Positions 35,387-45,209 of a stretch of DNA of 64,000 bases are shown here, piece after piece (position 1 is the first letter of the stretch; every line of letters begins with the position of its first letter). Source of the DNA: Sulfurivermis fontis (GTDB lineage: Bacteria > Pseudomonadota > Gammaproteobacteria > Thiohalomonadales > Thiohalomonadaceae); assembly GCF_004001245.1 (NCBI RefSeq), contig NZ_AP018724.1:2286501-2350500 (forward strand), in the 5' to 3' direction. The position numbers were made by a program, and so were the translations under genes. Below the pieces are notes generated by a model. It was given only the letters and a program-made list of their open reading frames with translations. It did not search any database and had not been told where the DNA came from.

Positions 35387-36468
35387 ATCACGATCTTCGG
35401 GAACTTGGCACTGTAGTCCTTGGCCTTCAGTGCCAGCTTGGCCGCCACGCGGCGGGCGATGTCGCGGTAGATCTGGGCGATGCGGCTGTCGGGCTCCGCC
35501 ACCACGGTGGGCTTGCCGTTGTCGGCCTCCTCGCGGATGCGGATGTCCAGCGGCAGGGCGCCGAGGAACGGCACACCGTACTGCTCGGCCATGCTCTGGC
35601 CGCCGCCCTGGCCGAAGATGTGCTCTTCATGGCCGCACTTGGAACAGATGTGGATGGACATGTTCTCCACCACGCCGAGCACCGGCACCTCCACCTTCTC
35701 GAACATCTTGTAGGCCTTGCGCGCGTCGAGCAGGGCGATGTCCTGCGGGGTGGTGACGATGACGGCGCCGGACACCGGCACCTTCTGCGCCAGGGTCAGC
35801 TGGGTGTCGCCGGTACCGGGCGGCAGGTCGATGACCAGGTAGTCCACCTCGCGCCACTGGGTGTCGTTGAGCAGCTGTTCCAGGGCCTGGGTGACCATGG
35901 GGCCGCGCCAGATCATCGGGGTGTCCTCGTCGATGAGGTAGCCGATGGACATGGACTGCAGGCCGTAGCTCATCACCGGGTTCAGGGTCTGGCCGTCGCT
36001 GGATTCGGGGCGGGTGCCGCCCACGCCCAGCATGCGCGGCTGGCTCGGGCCGTAGATGTCGGCGTCGAGGATGCCCACGGTGGCGCCTTCGGCGGCCAGG
36101 GCCAGGGCCAGGTTGACTGAGGTGGTGGACTTGCCGACGCCACCCTTGCCGGAGGCCACGGCGATGATGTTCTTGACGCCCTTGATGTGCTTGACGCCCT
36201 TCTGGGCGGCATGGGAGGCGATCAGGGTGTTGACCTTGACGGCGGCGCCGGCGACACCGGCCACCGCCTCGACCTTGCCCTTGACGGCAGCGGCCAGCTC
36301 GTCGGCATAGCCCTGCGCCGGGAAGCCGAGGACCACGTCCACGGTCACCTTGTCGCCGTCGATGGCGATATTCTTGATACAGCCGGCGGAGACCAGATCC
36401 TTATCCATATAAGGGTCGACGTATTGCTTGATTGCGTTCTCGACCTGCGCTTGGGTCACATTGGACAT
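35380..36468 (-). CDS. mrp: Mrp/ApbC-type iron-sulfur carrier ATPase
   Basis: Mrp family P-loop ATPases bind and transfer Fe-S clusters. The 362-residue protein has an N-terminal MIP18-like domain (about 1-80), the deviant P-loop GKGGVGKSTTSVNLA, DADIYGPSQPRMLG, YLVIDLPPGTGDTQL, and the cluster-binding CSKCGHEE. Start is the ATG at 36466-36468 with AGGAGT 7 nt upstream; a GTG three codons earlier is possible. It is divergent from metG, as is common in proteobacteria. It may help mature the many Fe-S proteins encoded nearby (Rnf, hydrogenase, Nth). Confidence 0.95.
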   Translation of the reverse strand: MSNVTQAQVENAIKQYVDPYMDKDLVSAGCIKNIAIDGDKVTVDVVLGFPAQGYADELAAAVKGKVEAVAGVAGAAVKVNTLIASHAAQKGVKHIKGVKNIIAVASGKGGVGKSTTSVNLALALAAEGATVGILDADIYGPSQPRMLGVGGTRPESSDGQTLNPVMSYGLQSMSIGYLIDEDTPMIWRGPMVTQALEQLLNDTQWREVDYLVIDLPPGTGDTQLTLAQKVPVSGAVIVTTPQDIALLDARKAYKMFEKVEVPVLGVVENMSIHICSKCGHEEHIFGQGGGQSMAEQYGVPFLGALPLDIRIREEADNGKPTVVAEPDSRIAQIYRDIARRVAAKLALKAKDYSAKFPKIVIQ

Positions 36469-36678
36469 CTTGAGCACTCCTGAAATGGCCGTCTCCGGGG
36501 AGAGGCGCGAATCACCTAGTAATGAAATCGGGTATTGTACGGACCACGGTGCCGGATAGAAAGACCCGCGATGATACCAGAGTATTCCCCTGTCCCGGCG
36601 TTCGGTGGCAAGTCCTGTCCATAATTGGTACTGTATGGCCCTTTTTCAAACCCCCGTAAGACATTGATAATTCCCGCC

Positions 36679-38841
36679 ATGACGGACATCCCCCGCAAGA
36701 TTCTGGTCACCAGCGCCCTGCCCTACGCCAACGGGCCCATCCACCTCGGCCATCTGGTGGAATATATCCAGACCGATATCTGGGTGCGCTTCCAGAAGCT
36801 GCGCGGCCACCAGTGCCACTACGTCTGCGCCGACGACACCCACGGCACGCCAATCATGCTGCGGGCGGAGAAGGAAGGCATCACCCCGGAACAGCTCATC
36901 GCCCGCGTCTGGGCCGAGCACAAGGCCGACTTCGATGGCTTCCTGGTGGGCTTCGACAACTATTACTCCACCAACAGCCCGGAAACCCGCCACTACGCCG
37001 ACGACATCTACACCAAGCTCAAGGCGGCCGGCCTCATCGAGGTGCGCGCCATCGAACAGTACTACGACCCGGTGAAGGAGATGTTCCTGCCGGACCGCTT
37101 CATCAAGGGCGAATGCCCCAAGTGCCACGCCAAGGACCAGTACGGCGACTCCTGCGAGGCCTGCGGCACCACCTACTCGCCCACCGACCTGCTCAACCCC
37201 TATTCGGCAGTCTCCGGTGCCACGCCCATTCGCAAGCAGTCCGACCACCACTTCTTCAAGCTGGGCGCATGCGCCGACTTCCTGCGCGGCTGGATCCAGC
37301 CGCCGCGGGTGCAGGCCGAATCGGCCAACAAACTGGCCGAGTGGCTGGACGCCGGCCTGTCCGACTGGGACATCTCGCGCGACGCCCCCTACTTCGGCTT
37401 CGAGATCCCCGGCGCCCCCGGCAAGTACTACTACGTCTGGCTCGACGCCCCCATCGGCTACATGGGCAGCTTCAGGAACTACTGCGACAAGAATGGCCTC
37501 GACTTCGACGCCTTCTGGGACAAACACAAGGCGGCGCAGGCCGGCACCGAGCTGTACCACTTCATCGGCAAGGACATCCTCTACTTCCACGCCCTGTTCT
37601 GGCCCGCCGAACTGGAGAGCGCCGGCTACCGCACGCCCACCGGCGTGTTCGCCCACGGCTTCCTCACCGTCAACGGCACCAAGATGTCCAAGTCGCGCGG
37701 CACCTTCATCACCGCGTCCAGCTACCTGCAACACCTCAACCCGGAATGGCTGCGCTACTACTTCGCCGCCAAGCTGGGCAGCGGCGTCGACGACATCGAC
37801 CTCAATCTGGAAGACTTTGTCGCCCGCGTGAATTCGGATTTGGTGGGTAAGTACATAAACATTGCGAGTCGCGCCGCTGGTTTTATCCATAAGCTCTTCG
37901 GGGGCTCGATCCCTGTCGCCAGCCACACAATCCAAGGCTTCTCGTCATGGGATGCCAAGACCATCATCGAAGAGGCCCGAAAAGGCCGTGGCGTAGCTCT
38001 GGAGCAAATGACGGGATTCCTACGTGAGCGATCCGAGGAAATTGCAAAATTCTATGATGAGCGTGAATACGCGAAGGCTATGCGCCGAATTATGGAGTTA
38101 GCGGACTTAGTAAATCAGGTATTCGACGCATTTGAACCGTGGAAAGCCGCCAAAACTGACCATGCGCTTGCTGGGCAGGTTTGCGGCGCAGTGCTAGAAG
38201 GCTTCCGGATTCTCTCCATTTTCCTCCATCCAGTATTGCCAAAGCTCACGAACGAAGCACTGGCCTTCCTCAATTCGCCAAGGCTCGGAGAATCAGGCAG
38301 TCCCACATGGGAGAACGCGGTTTTTGCATCCCTGTTCGCTGGACACACGATCAACACGTATCAACCGCTGATGACCCGCATCGACCCCAAGCAGATCGAC
38401 GCCCTCATCGCCGCCAACACCCAGAGCATGGCACCTGCCCCGGAGAGCCATTCCCAGGCGCGCCACGCCGAACACCAACAGCACGAGACCCAGACCGCCA
38501 TGGACCCCATCGCCGAAACCATCAGCATCGACGACTTCGCCAAGGTGGACCTGCGCGTGGCGCGCATCGCCGCTGCCGCCTACGTGGAAGGGGCAGACAA
38601 GCTGTTGCAACTCACCCTGGATCTGGGCGGGGAAACCCGCAACGTCTTTGCGGGTATACGCTCCGCCTACGAGCCGAAAGACCTGGAAGGCCGCCTCACC
38701 GTGATGGTCGCCAACCTCGCCCCGCGCAAGATGAAGTTCGGTCTGTCCGAGGGCATGGTGCTGGCCGCCGGCCCGGGCGGCAAGGAGCTGTTCATCCTGA
38801 GTCCGGATGCCGGTGCGCAACCAGGCATGCGGATAAAATAG
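36679..38841 (+). CDS. metG: Methionyl-tRNA synthetase MetG
   Basis: This enzyme charges tRNA-Met. The 720-residue protein has the class I HIGH motif (PIHLGHL, near residue 21), a zinc knob with four Cys ([18 protein letters not shown]), the KMSKS loop at about 335 (TKMSKSRG), a helical anticodon domain, and a C-terminal tRNA-binding domain ([11 protein letters not shown] to the end). I chose the ATG at 36679, three codons before [15 protein letters not shown]. The 555-bp stretch coding residues about 380-563 has much more AT-rich codons (GAG TTA GCG GAC TTA GTA, for example) than the rest, which points to a mosaic gene. The frame is intact throughout. Confidence 0.97.
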   Translation: MTDIPRKILVTSALPYANGPIHLGHLVEYIQTDIWVRFQKLRGHQCHYVCADDTHGTPIMLRAEKEGITPEQLIARVWAEHKADFDGFLVGFDNYYSTNSPETRHYADDIYTKLKAAGLIEVRAIEQYYDPVKEMFLPDRFIKGECPKCHAKDQYGDSCEACGTTYSPTDLLNPYSAVSGATPIRKQSDHHFFKLGACADFLRGWIQPPRVQAESANKLAEWLDAGLSDWDISRDAPYFGFEIPGAPGKYYYVWLDAPIGYMGSFRNYCDKNGLDFDAFWDKHKAAQAGTELYHFIGKDILYFHALFWPAELESAGYRTPTGVFAHGFLTVNGTKMSKSRGTFITASSYLQHLNPEWLRYYFAAKLGSGVDDIDLNLEDFVARVNSDLVGKYINIASRAAGFIHKLFGGSIPVASHTIQGFSSWDAKTIIEEARKGRGVALEQMTGFLRERSEEIAKFYDEREYAKAMRRIMELADLVNQVFDAFEPWKAAKTDHALAGQVCGAVLEGFRILSIFLHPVLPKLTNEALAFLNSPRLGESGSPTWENAVFASLFAGHTINTYQPLMTRIDPKQIDALIAANTQSMAPAPESHSQARHAEHQQHETQTAMDPIAETISIDDFAKVDLRVARIAAAAYVEGADKLLQLTLDLGGETRNVFAGIRSAYEPKDLEGRLTVMVANLAPRKMKFGLSEGMVLAAGPGGKELFILSPDAGAQPGMRIK
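37815..38368 (+). other. Segment of metG with atypical composition
   Basis: From about the [15 protein letters not shown] codons to [12 protein letters not shown], several 60-base lines fall to 42-58% GC, and rare A/T-ending codons such as TTA, GTA, CTA, AAA and AAT become common. Flanking metG sequence is typical of the window and ends most codons in G or C. The edges are sharp within about 20 codons. The protein remains a normal anticodon-binding domain, so homologous replacement from a lower-GC relative is the simplest reading. Confidence 0.65.
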
Positions 38842-38983
38842 GCATGAGACACGCGAGACAAGGCACGAACGGCAATCCGATTGCGAATGATCATTCTTGG
38901 CGGCCGAACAGTTCTGCTATCTTTGCCAGCATATTGCGGCCACGCCTGCCCGTCCCTCGTACCTTGAACCTCGTCCCTGAGCC
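38840..38983. repeat. Inverted pair of 7-nt words (CGTACCT type) between metG and rnfA
   Basis: The left arm (38843-38873) carries GAGACAC, GCGAGAC, AAGGCAC, GAACGG. The right arm (38951-38978) reads CGTCCCT, CGTACCT, TGAACCT, CGTCCCT. They can pair imperfectly across about 75 bases. The right arm ends six bases before the rnfA ATG, leaving GAGCC as the only possible ribosome-binding sequence. No gene is seen in the spacer. Confidence 0.65.
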
Positions 38984-39565
38984 ATGACCGAATACGCCCT
39001 CATTCTCGTCAGCACGGTACTGGTCAACAACTTCGTCCTGGTGAAGTTTCTTGGCCTGTGTCCGTTCATGGGCGTGTCGCGCAAGCTGGAGACCGCCATC
39101 GGCATGGGCCTGGCCACCACCTTCGTACTCACCCTGTCCTCGGTCTGCGCCTACCTCACCAACGAATTCCTGCTCGCCCCGCTCGGCATCGAATACCTGC
39201 GCACCATCGCCTTCATCCTGGTCATCGCCGTGGTGGTACAGTTCACCGAAATGGTGGTGCACAAGACCTCGCCGGTGCTGTATCAGGTACTCGGCATCTT
39301 CCTGCCGCTGATCACCACCAACTGCGCCGTGCTCGGCGTGGCCCTGCTCAACACCCAGGCGCAGCACAGCTTCCTCGAATCGGCGGTGTACGGCTTCGGC
39401 GCCGCGGTCGGCTTCTCCCTGGTGCTGGTGCTGTTCGCCGCCATGCGCGAGCGCATCACCGTCAGCGATGTCCCCGCCGTGTTCCGCGGCCCCGCCATCG
39501 CCCTGATCACCGCCGGCCTGATGTCGATGGCGTTCATGGGGTTCTCCGGATTGGTGAAGGGGTAA
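38984..39565 (+). CDS. rnfA: Rnf complex subunit A
   Basis: RnfA is one of the two six-helix subunits at the core of the Rnf ferredoxin:NAD oxidoreductase that pumps ions. The 193-residue protein has the conserved start [32 protein letters not shown] and the symmetric second half [17 protein letters not shown]. The two Cys (in GLCPF and TTNCAV) are the ligands of an intramembrane 2Fe-2S cluster shared with RnfE. It heads the rnf cluster. Confidence 0.96.
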   Translation: MTEYALILVSTVLVNNFVLVKFLGLCPFMGVSRKLETAIGMGLATTFVLTLSSVCAYLTNEFLLAPLGIEYLRTIAFILVIAVVVQFTEMVVHKTSPVLYQVLGIFLPLITTNCAVLGVALLNTQAQHSFLESAVYGFGAAVGFSLVLVLFAAMRERITVSDVPAVFRGPAIALITAGLMSMAFMGFSGLVKG

Positions 39566-39591
39566 GTTGGGATGGCGAGCTTTCTTCTGAG

Positions 39592-39677
39592 GAATAAGTT
39601 CCAAGTGACAAGTTCCAGGCGGCAAGAAAAAGCTCGCTTTTCTTTTCACTTGCAACTTGCAACTTGCAACTTGCAAC
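39592..39677. repeat. Inverted pair of 7-nt words (ACTTGCA) between rnfA and rnfB
   Basis: The right arm is a clean array, ACTTGCA repeated four times (39648-39675), then ACC and the rnfB ATG. The left arm (39595-39625) has AAGTTCC, AAGTGAC, AAGTTCC and GGCAAG. A short inner stem GCAAGAAAAAGC/GCTTTTCTTTT closes the loop. The whole spacer can fold as one hairpin and leaves no room for a recognisable ribosome-binding site before rnfB. Confidence 0.8.
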
Positions 39678-39678
39678 C

Positions 39679-40218
39679 ATGTTAACGGCCATCCTCGCCC
39701 TCACCCTGCTCGCGCTGGCCTTCGGCCTGCTGCTCGGCTATGCCGCCGTGCGCTTCAAGGTGGAGAGCGATCCCATCGTCGACAAGATCGACGCCATCCT
39801 GCCGCAGACGCAGTGCGGCCAGTGCGGCTTCGCCGGCTGCCATCCCTATGCCGAGGCCATCGCCAAGGGCGAGGCGGACATCAACCTGTGCCCGCCCGGT
39901 GGCGAGACGGTAGTGCTGGCGCTGGCCGATCTGCTCGGCCGCGATGCCAAGCCGGTAGAGGGCGGCGCCAAGGAAAAGATGGTCGCCCATATCGACGAAC
40001 AGACCTGCATCGGCTGCACCCTGTGCCTGCAGGCCTGCCCGGTGGATGCCATCCTCGGCGCCGCCAAGCAGATGCATACCATCATCGCCGACGAATGCAC
40101 CGGCTGCGAACTGTGCGTGGAGCCCTGCCCGGTGGATTGCATCAGCATGATTCCCATCAAGGTGGAGCCCGCCACCTGGACCTGGCCCTACCCGCAGACG
40201 GCCCCAGTGCGTACCTAA
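39679..40218 (+). CDS. rnfB: Rnf complex subunit B
   Basis: RnfB is the iron-sulfur subunit that receives electrons, for example from ferredoxin. The 179-residue protein has an N-terminal membrane anchor ([21 protein letters not shown]), a 4Fe-4S domain ([18 protein letters not shown]) and two bacterial-type 4Fe-4S motifs ([16 protein letters not shown] and [16 protein letters not shown]). The ATG at 39679 is preceded directly by ACTTGCA repeats with no Shine-Dalgarno sequence, which may make its translation depend on the repeat structure. Confidence 0.95.
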   Translation: MLTAILALTLLALAFGLLLGYAAVRFKVESDPIVDKIDAILPQTQCGQCGFAGCHPYAEAIAKGEADINLCPPGGETVVLALADLLGRDAKPVEGGAKEKMVAHIDEQTCIGCTLCLQACPVDAILGAAKQMHTIIADECTGCELCVEPCPVDCISMIPIKVEPATWTWPYPQTAPVRT

Positions 40219-40287
40219 ACCCATGCCTCACATCACCATGTACGCACGAACCCCACACCTATCCTGTCTTCTCGGGGGCATCGTGCA

Positions 40288-40977
40288 ATGAACACCGCCA
40301 GTATCTACAACGATCTGTTCGGGCTGGCGGGCAGCACATTATCGCTGCTCATCTATCACCTTTATCTGCGCAGTCGTCTGCGGCAAAACCCTCACTACAC
40401 CGTGCAGGCCGTCAACCGCTACGCCCGTACCCAATGGGTCCAGGCCGTCATGGCCAACGACGGCCAGTTGATACTGGGTGTCCAGACATTGCGCAACTCC
40501 ACCATGGCGGCAACCCTCATGGCCTCGACTGCGGTGTTGCTCATCATCGGCACACTCAATCTCAGTGGTGAAGCCGACAAACTGCTCGATACCTGGCACC
40601 TGCCCAATCTCGGCGGCAGTCATGCGGCCTGGCTGTGGATGATCAAGCTGTTGTTCCTGGTCACCGATTTTTTCATCGCTTTTTTTGCATTCTCCATGTC
40701 GGTCCGACTCTACAACCATGTCGGATTCAAGATCAGCGTGCCGCCAGAGGTGCGCACGCCGGAACTGGCACCAGACAGCGTAGCGGTCCATCTGAACCGC
40801 GCCGGCTACTACTACAGCATCGGTATGCGCACCTATTACTTTGCGGTGCCACTGGTATTCTGGCTATTCAGTCCGATCCTGATGTTGGGGGCCACCCTGG
40901 TGCTAATTGGTGTGATGTACCATATTGACCGCAGCCCCAAGCTGTCTCCTTTCCCGGCCAAAGGCATTGCGAACTGA
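40288..40977 (+). CDS. DUF599-like membrane protein inserted in the rnf cluster
   Basis: This 229-residue membrane protein has four or five helices and the pattern LLIYHLYLRSRLRQNPHYTVQAVNRYARTQWVQAVMANDGQLILGVQTLRNSTMAATLMASTAVLLI, which resembles the DUF599 family. A second conserved block is HLNRAGYYYSIGMRTYYFAVPLVFWLFSPILMLGATLVLI. No function is established for the family. It lies between rnfB and rnfC, which are normally adjacent, on the same strand and with short gaps, so it is probably co-expressed with the complex. Confidence 0.7.
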   Translation: MNTASIYNDLFGLAGSTLSLLIYHLYLRSRLRQNPHYTVQAVNRYARTQWVQAVMANDGQLILGVQTLRNSTMAATLMASTAVLLIIGTLNLSGEADKLLDTWHLPNLGGSHAAWLWMIKLLFLVTDFFIAFFAFSMSVRLYNHVGFKISVPPEVRTPELAPDSVAVHLNRAGYYYSIGMRTYYFAVPLVFWLFSPILMLGATLVLIGVMYHIDRSPKLSPFPAKGIAN

Positions 40978-41020
40978 ATGCCATGGTGAAACGAACAGTG
41001 CAGATGATGAGCCCGCATCG

Positions 41021-42676
41021 ATGAGCACACTCACCAACAGTGCTGCCCCTGCCCGGCTGTGGAAATTCCACGGCGGACTGCACCTGCCCGACCACAAGGC
41101 GCTGTCCTGCGAACAGGCGATTGCCCCTGCCGCACTGCCCAAACGCCTGGTGCTGCCCTTGCAGCAACACATCGGCGCACCGGCCAAGCCCATTGTCGAG
41201 GTGGGTGAGCGCGTCCTGAAAGGCCAAATCATCGGCCAGCCCGACGGCTTCGTCAGCGCCGCACTGCACGCGCCGACCTCGGGCACCGTGGTCGCCATCG
41301 AGGAACGTCCGGTGCCACATCCTTCCGGCCTCAGCGCCCCCTGCATCGTCATCGACAGCGACGGTGAGGACCGCTGGGTTGAACGGCAGCCGCACAGCCA
41401 CTGGGCCGGCCTCGACCCCAGCGAGCTGCGCAACATCATCCGCGAGGCCGGCATCGTCGGCCTGGGCGGCGCCGGTTTCCCCAGCTTCATCAAGCTCAAC
41501 CCCGGTGCCCGCACCGAGGTGGATACGCTGATCCTCAACGCCGCCGAGTGCGAGCCCTACATCACCTGCGACGATCGTCTGATGCGCGAACGCGCCGACG
41601 AGGTCATCGCCGGGGCACGCATCATGCGCCATGCACTGCACGCGCGCCGCGTGGTGATCGGCATCGAGGACAACAAGCCGCAGGCCCATGCCGCCCTGGG
41701 GGCTGCCCTGGCACGCATCGATCGCAGCGACATCGAACTGGTGCAGGTGCCGACGCGGTATCCCACCGGCGGCGAAAAGCAGCTCATCAAGGTGCTCACC
41801 GGCAAGGAAGTGCCGTCCCAGGGCCTGCCCATCGACATCAGCGTCGTCTGTCACAATGTCGCCACCGCCGCCGCAGTACACCGCGCGGTGGAGCTGGGCG
41901 AGCCGCTCATCACGCGCATCGTCACCGTCACCGGCCGCGGCGTAGCGCAACCGCGCAACCTGGAAGTGCTCATCGGCACCCCCGTCGACGACCTGCTGCA
42001 GCAGTGCGGCGGCACCACGCCGACCCTGTCGCGCCTGGTGCTGGGCGGCCCGCTGATGGGCATCACTTTGCAGCACCATGGCCTGCCCGTCACCAAGACC
42101 GGCAACTGCATCCTGGCCCTGACGCCGGGCGAATTCGGCCAGCATGGGCCGGTGCGCAACTGCATCCGCTGCGGTGAATGCGCCCGCGTCTGCCCCGCCA
42201 ACCTGCTGCCGCAACAGCTGTACTGGCATGCGCGCGCCAAGGATTTCGACAAGGTGCAGGACTACAACCTGTTCGACTGCATCGAATGCGGCTGCTGCGC
42301 CTACGTCTGCCCGACCAACCTGCCGCTGGTGCAGTACTACCGCTACGCCAAGACCACCATCTGGTCGCAGGCGCGCGACAAGAAGAAGGCCGAGCTGGCG
42401 CGCGAGCGCCACGACTTCCGCCTGGAACGCCAGGAGCGCGAAAAGGCCGAACGCGCCGCCAAACTGGCGAAGAAGAAGGCCGCGCTGGAAGAATCCCCCG
42501 CCACCGACAGCGAGGAGGCCAAGAAGGCCGCCATCAAGGCGGCGATGGAACGGGCCAAGGCCAAGCACGAGGCGGCCGGCGTCGAGCCGAAGAACACCGA
42601 CAACCTGACGCCGGAGCAGCAGCGCCAGATCGACGAGGTCGAGGCGCGCCGTGCGGCGGCCGAGAAGGAAGAGTGA
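41021..42676 (+). CDS. rnfC: Rnf complex subunit C
   Basis: RnfC is the NADH- and FMN-binding subunit. The 551-residue protein has FHGGLHLPDHKALS at the N-terminus, an NADH-dehydrogenase 51-kDa-like domain (REAGIVGLGGAGFPSFIKL, LNAAECEPYITCDDRLM) and two 4Fe-4S motifs (CIRCGECARVCPANL and CIECGCCAYVCPTNL). A Lys/Ala/Glu-rich C-terminal tail of about 110 residues varies in length across the family. The ATG at 41021 gives the standard start. Confidence 0.95.
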   Translation: MSTLTNSAAPARLWKFHGGLHLPDHKALSCEQAIAPAALPKRLVLPLQQHIGAPAKPIVEVGERVLKGQIIGQPDGFVSAALHAPTSGTVVAIEERPVPHPSGLSAPCIVIDSDGEDRWVERQPHSHWAGLDPSELRNIIREAGIVGLGGAGFPSFIKLNPGARTEVDTLILNAAECEPYITCDDRLMRERADEVIAGARIMRHALHARRVVIGIEDNKPQAHAALGAALARIDRSDIELVQVPTRYPTGGEKQLIKVLTGKEVPSQGLPIDISVVCHNVATAAAVHRAVELGEPLITRIVTVTGRGVAQPRNLEVLIGTPVDDLLQQCGGTTPTLSRLVLGGPLMGITLQHHGLPVTKTGNCILALTPGEFGQHGPVRNCIRCGECARVCPANLLPQQLYWHARAKDFDKVQDYNLFDCIECGCCAYVCPTNLPLVQYYRYAKTTIWSQARDKKKAELARERHDFRLERQEREKAERAAKLAKKKAALEESPATDSEEAKKAAIKAAMERAKAKHEAAGVEPKNTDNLTPEQQRQIDEVEARRAAAEKEE

Positions 42677-42772
42677 ATACGCGAATGAACGCGAAGAAAC
42701 GCAAATGCAACATCATCGGCGATGACTGGACTGTCATTTATTGGCGTTCCTTCGCCTTCCTTCGCGGATAGA
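42675..42772. repeat. Inverted pair of 10-nt words (ACGCGAANGA) between rnfC and rnfD
   Basis: The left arm (42679-42708) is ACGCGAATGA, ACGCGAAGAA, ACGCAAATGC. The right arm (42741-42770) is TTGGCGTTCC, TTCGCCTTCC, TTCGCGGATA, close to its complement. The 100-bp spacer between two rnf genes is almost entirely this structure. Here the period is 10 nt rather than 7. Confidence 0.75.
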
Positions 42773-42783
42773 GAGCGATAACC

Positions 42784-43818
42784 ATGACCAATCCCGTCAT
42801 CAGTTCGCCCCATATCCACGGTCCGGCCAACGTCAGCAACGTGATGCTGCGCGTCGCCTACGCGCTGCTGCCGGCCATCGCCGGCAGTCTGTGGCTGTTC
42901 GGCTGGGGCGTGCTGGTCAACCTGCTCGTCGCCATCACCGCGGCGCTGGCCAGCGAGGCGGCGGTGCTCGCTCTGCGCCGCCGCCCGGTCCTCATCACCC
43001 TGCGGGACGGCAGCGCCCTGCTCACCGCCATGCTGCTCGCCATCGCCCTGCCGCCGCTGGCACCGTGGTGGCTGGTGGCGGTAGGCAGCGCCTTCGCCAT
43101 CGTCTTCGCCAAGCAGTTGTACGGCGGGCTCGGCTTCAATCCGTTCAATCCGGCGATGGCCGGTTACGTGCTGCTGCTGGTGTCCTTCCCGCAGGAGATG
43201 ACCTCCTGGGCGGCCCCCGCCGGCCTGCGCAGCGCCGATCTCGGCCTGGTGCAGACGCTGTTGTACAGCCTGAGCGGTACCCTGCCCACCGACATTCCGC
43301 CGGACGCGCTCACCTCCGCCACCGTCCTCGACACCATGAAGGTGCAGCTGGGCATGGCGCATACGGTGAACGAGATCCGCAACAGTCCGATCTTCGGCCA
43401 CCTTGGCGGCCAGGGCTGGGAGGTGATCAACGGCCTGGTTCTGCTCGGCGGGCTGTGGCTGCTGTGGCGCCGCGTCATCACCTGGCACGTACCGGTGGCG
43501 GTGCTGGGCAGCCTGGCGCTGATCGCCACCCTGTTCCACCTCATCGCGCCCGAGCACTACGCCGGCCCGCTGTTCCATCTCGCCAGCGGCGGCGCCATGC
43601 TCGGCGCCTTCTTCATCGCCACCGACCCGGTGAGCGGCGCCACCAGCCCGCGCGGCCAGCTGGTGTTCGGCATCGGCATGGGCCTGCTGATCTTCGTCAT
43701 CCGCACCTGGGGCGGCTTCCCCGACGGCGTCGCCTTTGCCGTGCTGCTGATGAACATGGCGGCCCCCACCATCGACTACTACACCCAGCCGCGGGTGTAC
43801 GGCCATAACAGGGGATGA
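42784..43818 (+). CDS. rnfD: Rnf complex subunit D
   Basis: This 344-residue membrane subunit carries covalent FMN. The attachment motif SGATS is at 284-288 (in TDPVSGATSPRG), with FMN expected on Thr287. About nine helices are present, and GGLGFNPFNPAMAGYVLLLVSFPQEMTSW is typical of the RnfD/NqrB family. The gene ends in an ATGA with the next reading frame close behind. Confidence 0.95.
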   Translation: MTNPVISSPHIHGPANVSNVMLRVAYALLPAIAGSLWLFGWGVLVNLLVAITAALASEAAVLALRRRPVLITLRDGSALLTAMLLAIALPPLAPWWLVAVGSAFAIVFAKQLYGGLGFNPFNPAMAGYVLLLVSFPQEMTSWAAPAGLRSADLGLVQTLLYSLSGTLPTDIPPDALTSATVLDTMKVQLGMAHTVNEIRNSPIFGHLGGQGWEVINGLVLLGGLWLLWRRVITWHVPVAVLGSLALIATLFHLIAPEHYAGPLFHLASGGAMLGAFFIATDPVSGATSPRGQLVFGIGMGLLIFVIRTWGGFPDGVAFAVLLMNMAAPTIDYYTQPRVYGHNRG

Positions 43819-43820
43819 CG

Positions 43821-44468
43821 ATGCCGCTGAAGAAGATGCTGCTCAGCGCCTCCCTGCTCGGCCTGTTCGCGGTACTGGGCACGGCCCTGGTCACCTTCAC
43901 CTACGAGAGCACCCACGAACGCATCGCACAGAACGAGCGCAACGTCCTGCTGCGCAGCCTGCATGCGCTGATCCCGCCCGAGCGCCACGACAACGACCTG
44001 GTCAGCGACAGTATCGCGGTGACCGATGCCGCCCTGCTCGGCAGCCCGCTGCCGCAGCAGGTGTACCGCGCGCGCCAGGGCGGCGCGCCGGTGGCGCTGG
44101 CGCTCACCGCCGTCGCCCCCGACGGCTACAGCGGCGACATCAATCTGCTCATCGCCATCAACCATGACGGCAGCCTGGCCGGTGTGCGCGTCACCGCCCA
44201 CCGCGAAACGCCGGGGCTGGGCGACAAGGTGGACGTCGCCCGCACCGACTGGGTCCACGCCTTTGCCGGCCGCTCGCTGAGCAACCCGCCGCCGGAGAAA
44301 TGGAAGGTGAAAAAGGACGGCGGCGTGTTCGACCAGTTCACCGGCGCCACCGTCACGCCGCGCGCCGTGGTGAAGGCGGTGCGCAACGCCCTCGACTACT
44401 ATCAGCAGCATCGCGACACGCTGTTCGACGGCGGCAGCGACGCCGCACAGGAGGTCCCCCATGGCTGA
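43821..44468 (+). CDS. rnfG: Rnf complex subunit G
   Basis: This 215-residue subunit has one N-terminal helix and a periplasmic domain with covalent FMN. The attachment motif is TGATVT (in [18 protein letters not shown]), with FMN on the last Thr (Thr179). The ETPGLGDKV motif is diagnostic. I prefer the ATG at 43821 because AGGGG lies 6 nt upstream. The ATG at 43815 overlaps the rnfD stop but has no spacing. Confidence 0.94.
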   Translation: MPLKKMLLSASLLGLFAVLGTALVTFTYESTHERIAQNERNVLLRSLHALIPPERHDNDLVSDSIAVTDAALLGSPLPQQVYRARQGGAPVALALTAVAPDGYSGDINLLIAINHDGSLAGVRVTAHRETPGLGDKVDVARTDWVHAFAGRSLSNPPPEKWKVKKDGGVFDQFTGATVTPRAVVKAVRNALDYYQQHRDTLFDGGSDAAQEVPHG

Positions 44469-45150
44469 CAAGACCCTGCGCCAGATCGCCGGCGACGGCC
44501 TGTGGCACAACAACGTCGCCTTCGTGCAGATCCTCGGCCTGTGTCCGCTGCTGGCGGTGACCTCCAGCGTGGTCAACGGCCTCGGCCTCGGCCTCGCCAC
44601 CCTGCTCACCCTGGTGCTGTCCAACGTCACCGTATCGGCGATCCGCAACCTGATCCGCCCGGACATCCGCATCCCGGTGTTCGTCATGCTCATCGCCAGC
44701 ATCGTCACCGCCATCGAACTGGCGATGCATGCCTGGTTTCACGAACTGCACGGCATCCTCGGCATCTTCATCCCGCTGATCGTCACCAACTGCTCGATCC
44801 TCGGCCGCGCCGAGGCCTTCGCCTCCAAGAACAACATCGGCCGCTCCTTCGTCGACGGCCTCACCATGGGCCTGGGCTTCGCCGCCGCCCTGGTGCTGCT
44901 CGGCGCCATGCGCGAGCTGCTCGGCGCCGGCACCCTGTTCGACCAGGCCCACCTGATGTTCGGCGAGGCGGCGCGCAGCTTCCGCCTCACGGTGTTCGAG
45001 GACTACAAGGGCTTCCTTCTCGCCATCCTGCCGCCCGGCGCCTTCATCGGTCTGGGCCTGCTCATCGCGCTGAAGAATGTCATCGATCAACGCCGTGCCG
45101 CCGCACCGCAACCGGCAACCAGTGCTGCCGAAGCCCCTGCCGCCCCCTAG
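44461..45150 (+). CDS. rnfE: Rnf complex subunit E
   Basis: This 229-residue six-helix subunit is homologous to RnfA. It shows [36 protein letters not shown] and the symmetric [20 protein letters not shown], with the two cluster Cys residues. An AGGAGGT site precedes the ATG, and it overlaps rnfG by 8 bases. It closes the rnf cluster. In many gammaproteobacteria nth follows directly; here a vapBC pair intervenes. Confidence 0.95.
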   Translation: MADKTLRQIAGDGLWHNNVAFVQILGLCPLLAVTSSVVNGLGLGLATLLTLVLSNVTVSAIRNLIRPDIRIPVFVMLIASIVTAIELAMHAWFHELHGILGIFIPLIVTNCSILGRAEAFASKNNIGRSFVDGLTMGLGFAAALVLLGAMRELLGAGTLFDQAHLMFGEAARSFRLTVFEDYKGFLLAILPPGAFIGLGLLIALKNVIDQRRAAAPQPATSAAEAPAAP

Positions 45151-45209
45151 AGGTCGGCTGCATGCTATGATTCTTACCAAATCGGTATCGAATTGCCGGA
45201 GGTAAGATT

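Noticed and set aside
36516-36710. 64-residue minus-strand frame between mrp and metG
   Set aside because: It overlaps the metG start, lacks a ribosome-binding site and resembles no known family. It lies in the divergent promoter region.
37815-38368. metG as a broken or inserted gene
   Set aside because: Despite the composition change, the frame and all synthetase motifs are intact, so it is a mosaic rather than a pseudogene or an insertion.
39592-39677. CRISPR-like array of short repeats
   Set aside because: The repeats are 7 nt with no spacers, form facing arms, and have no cas genes nearby.
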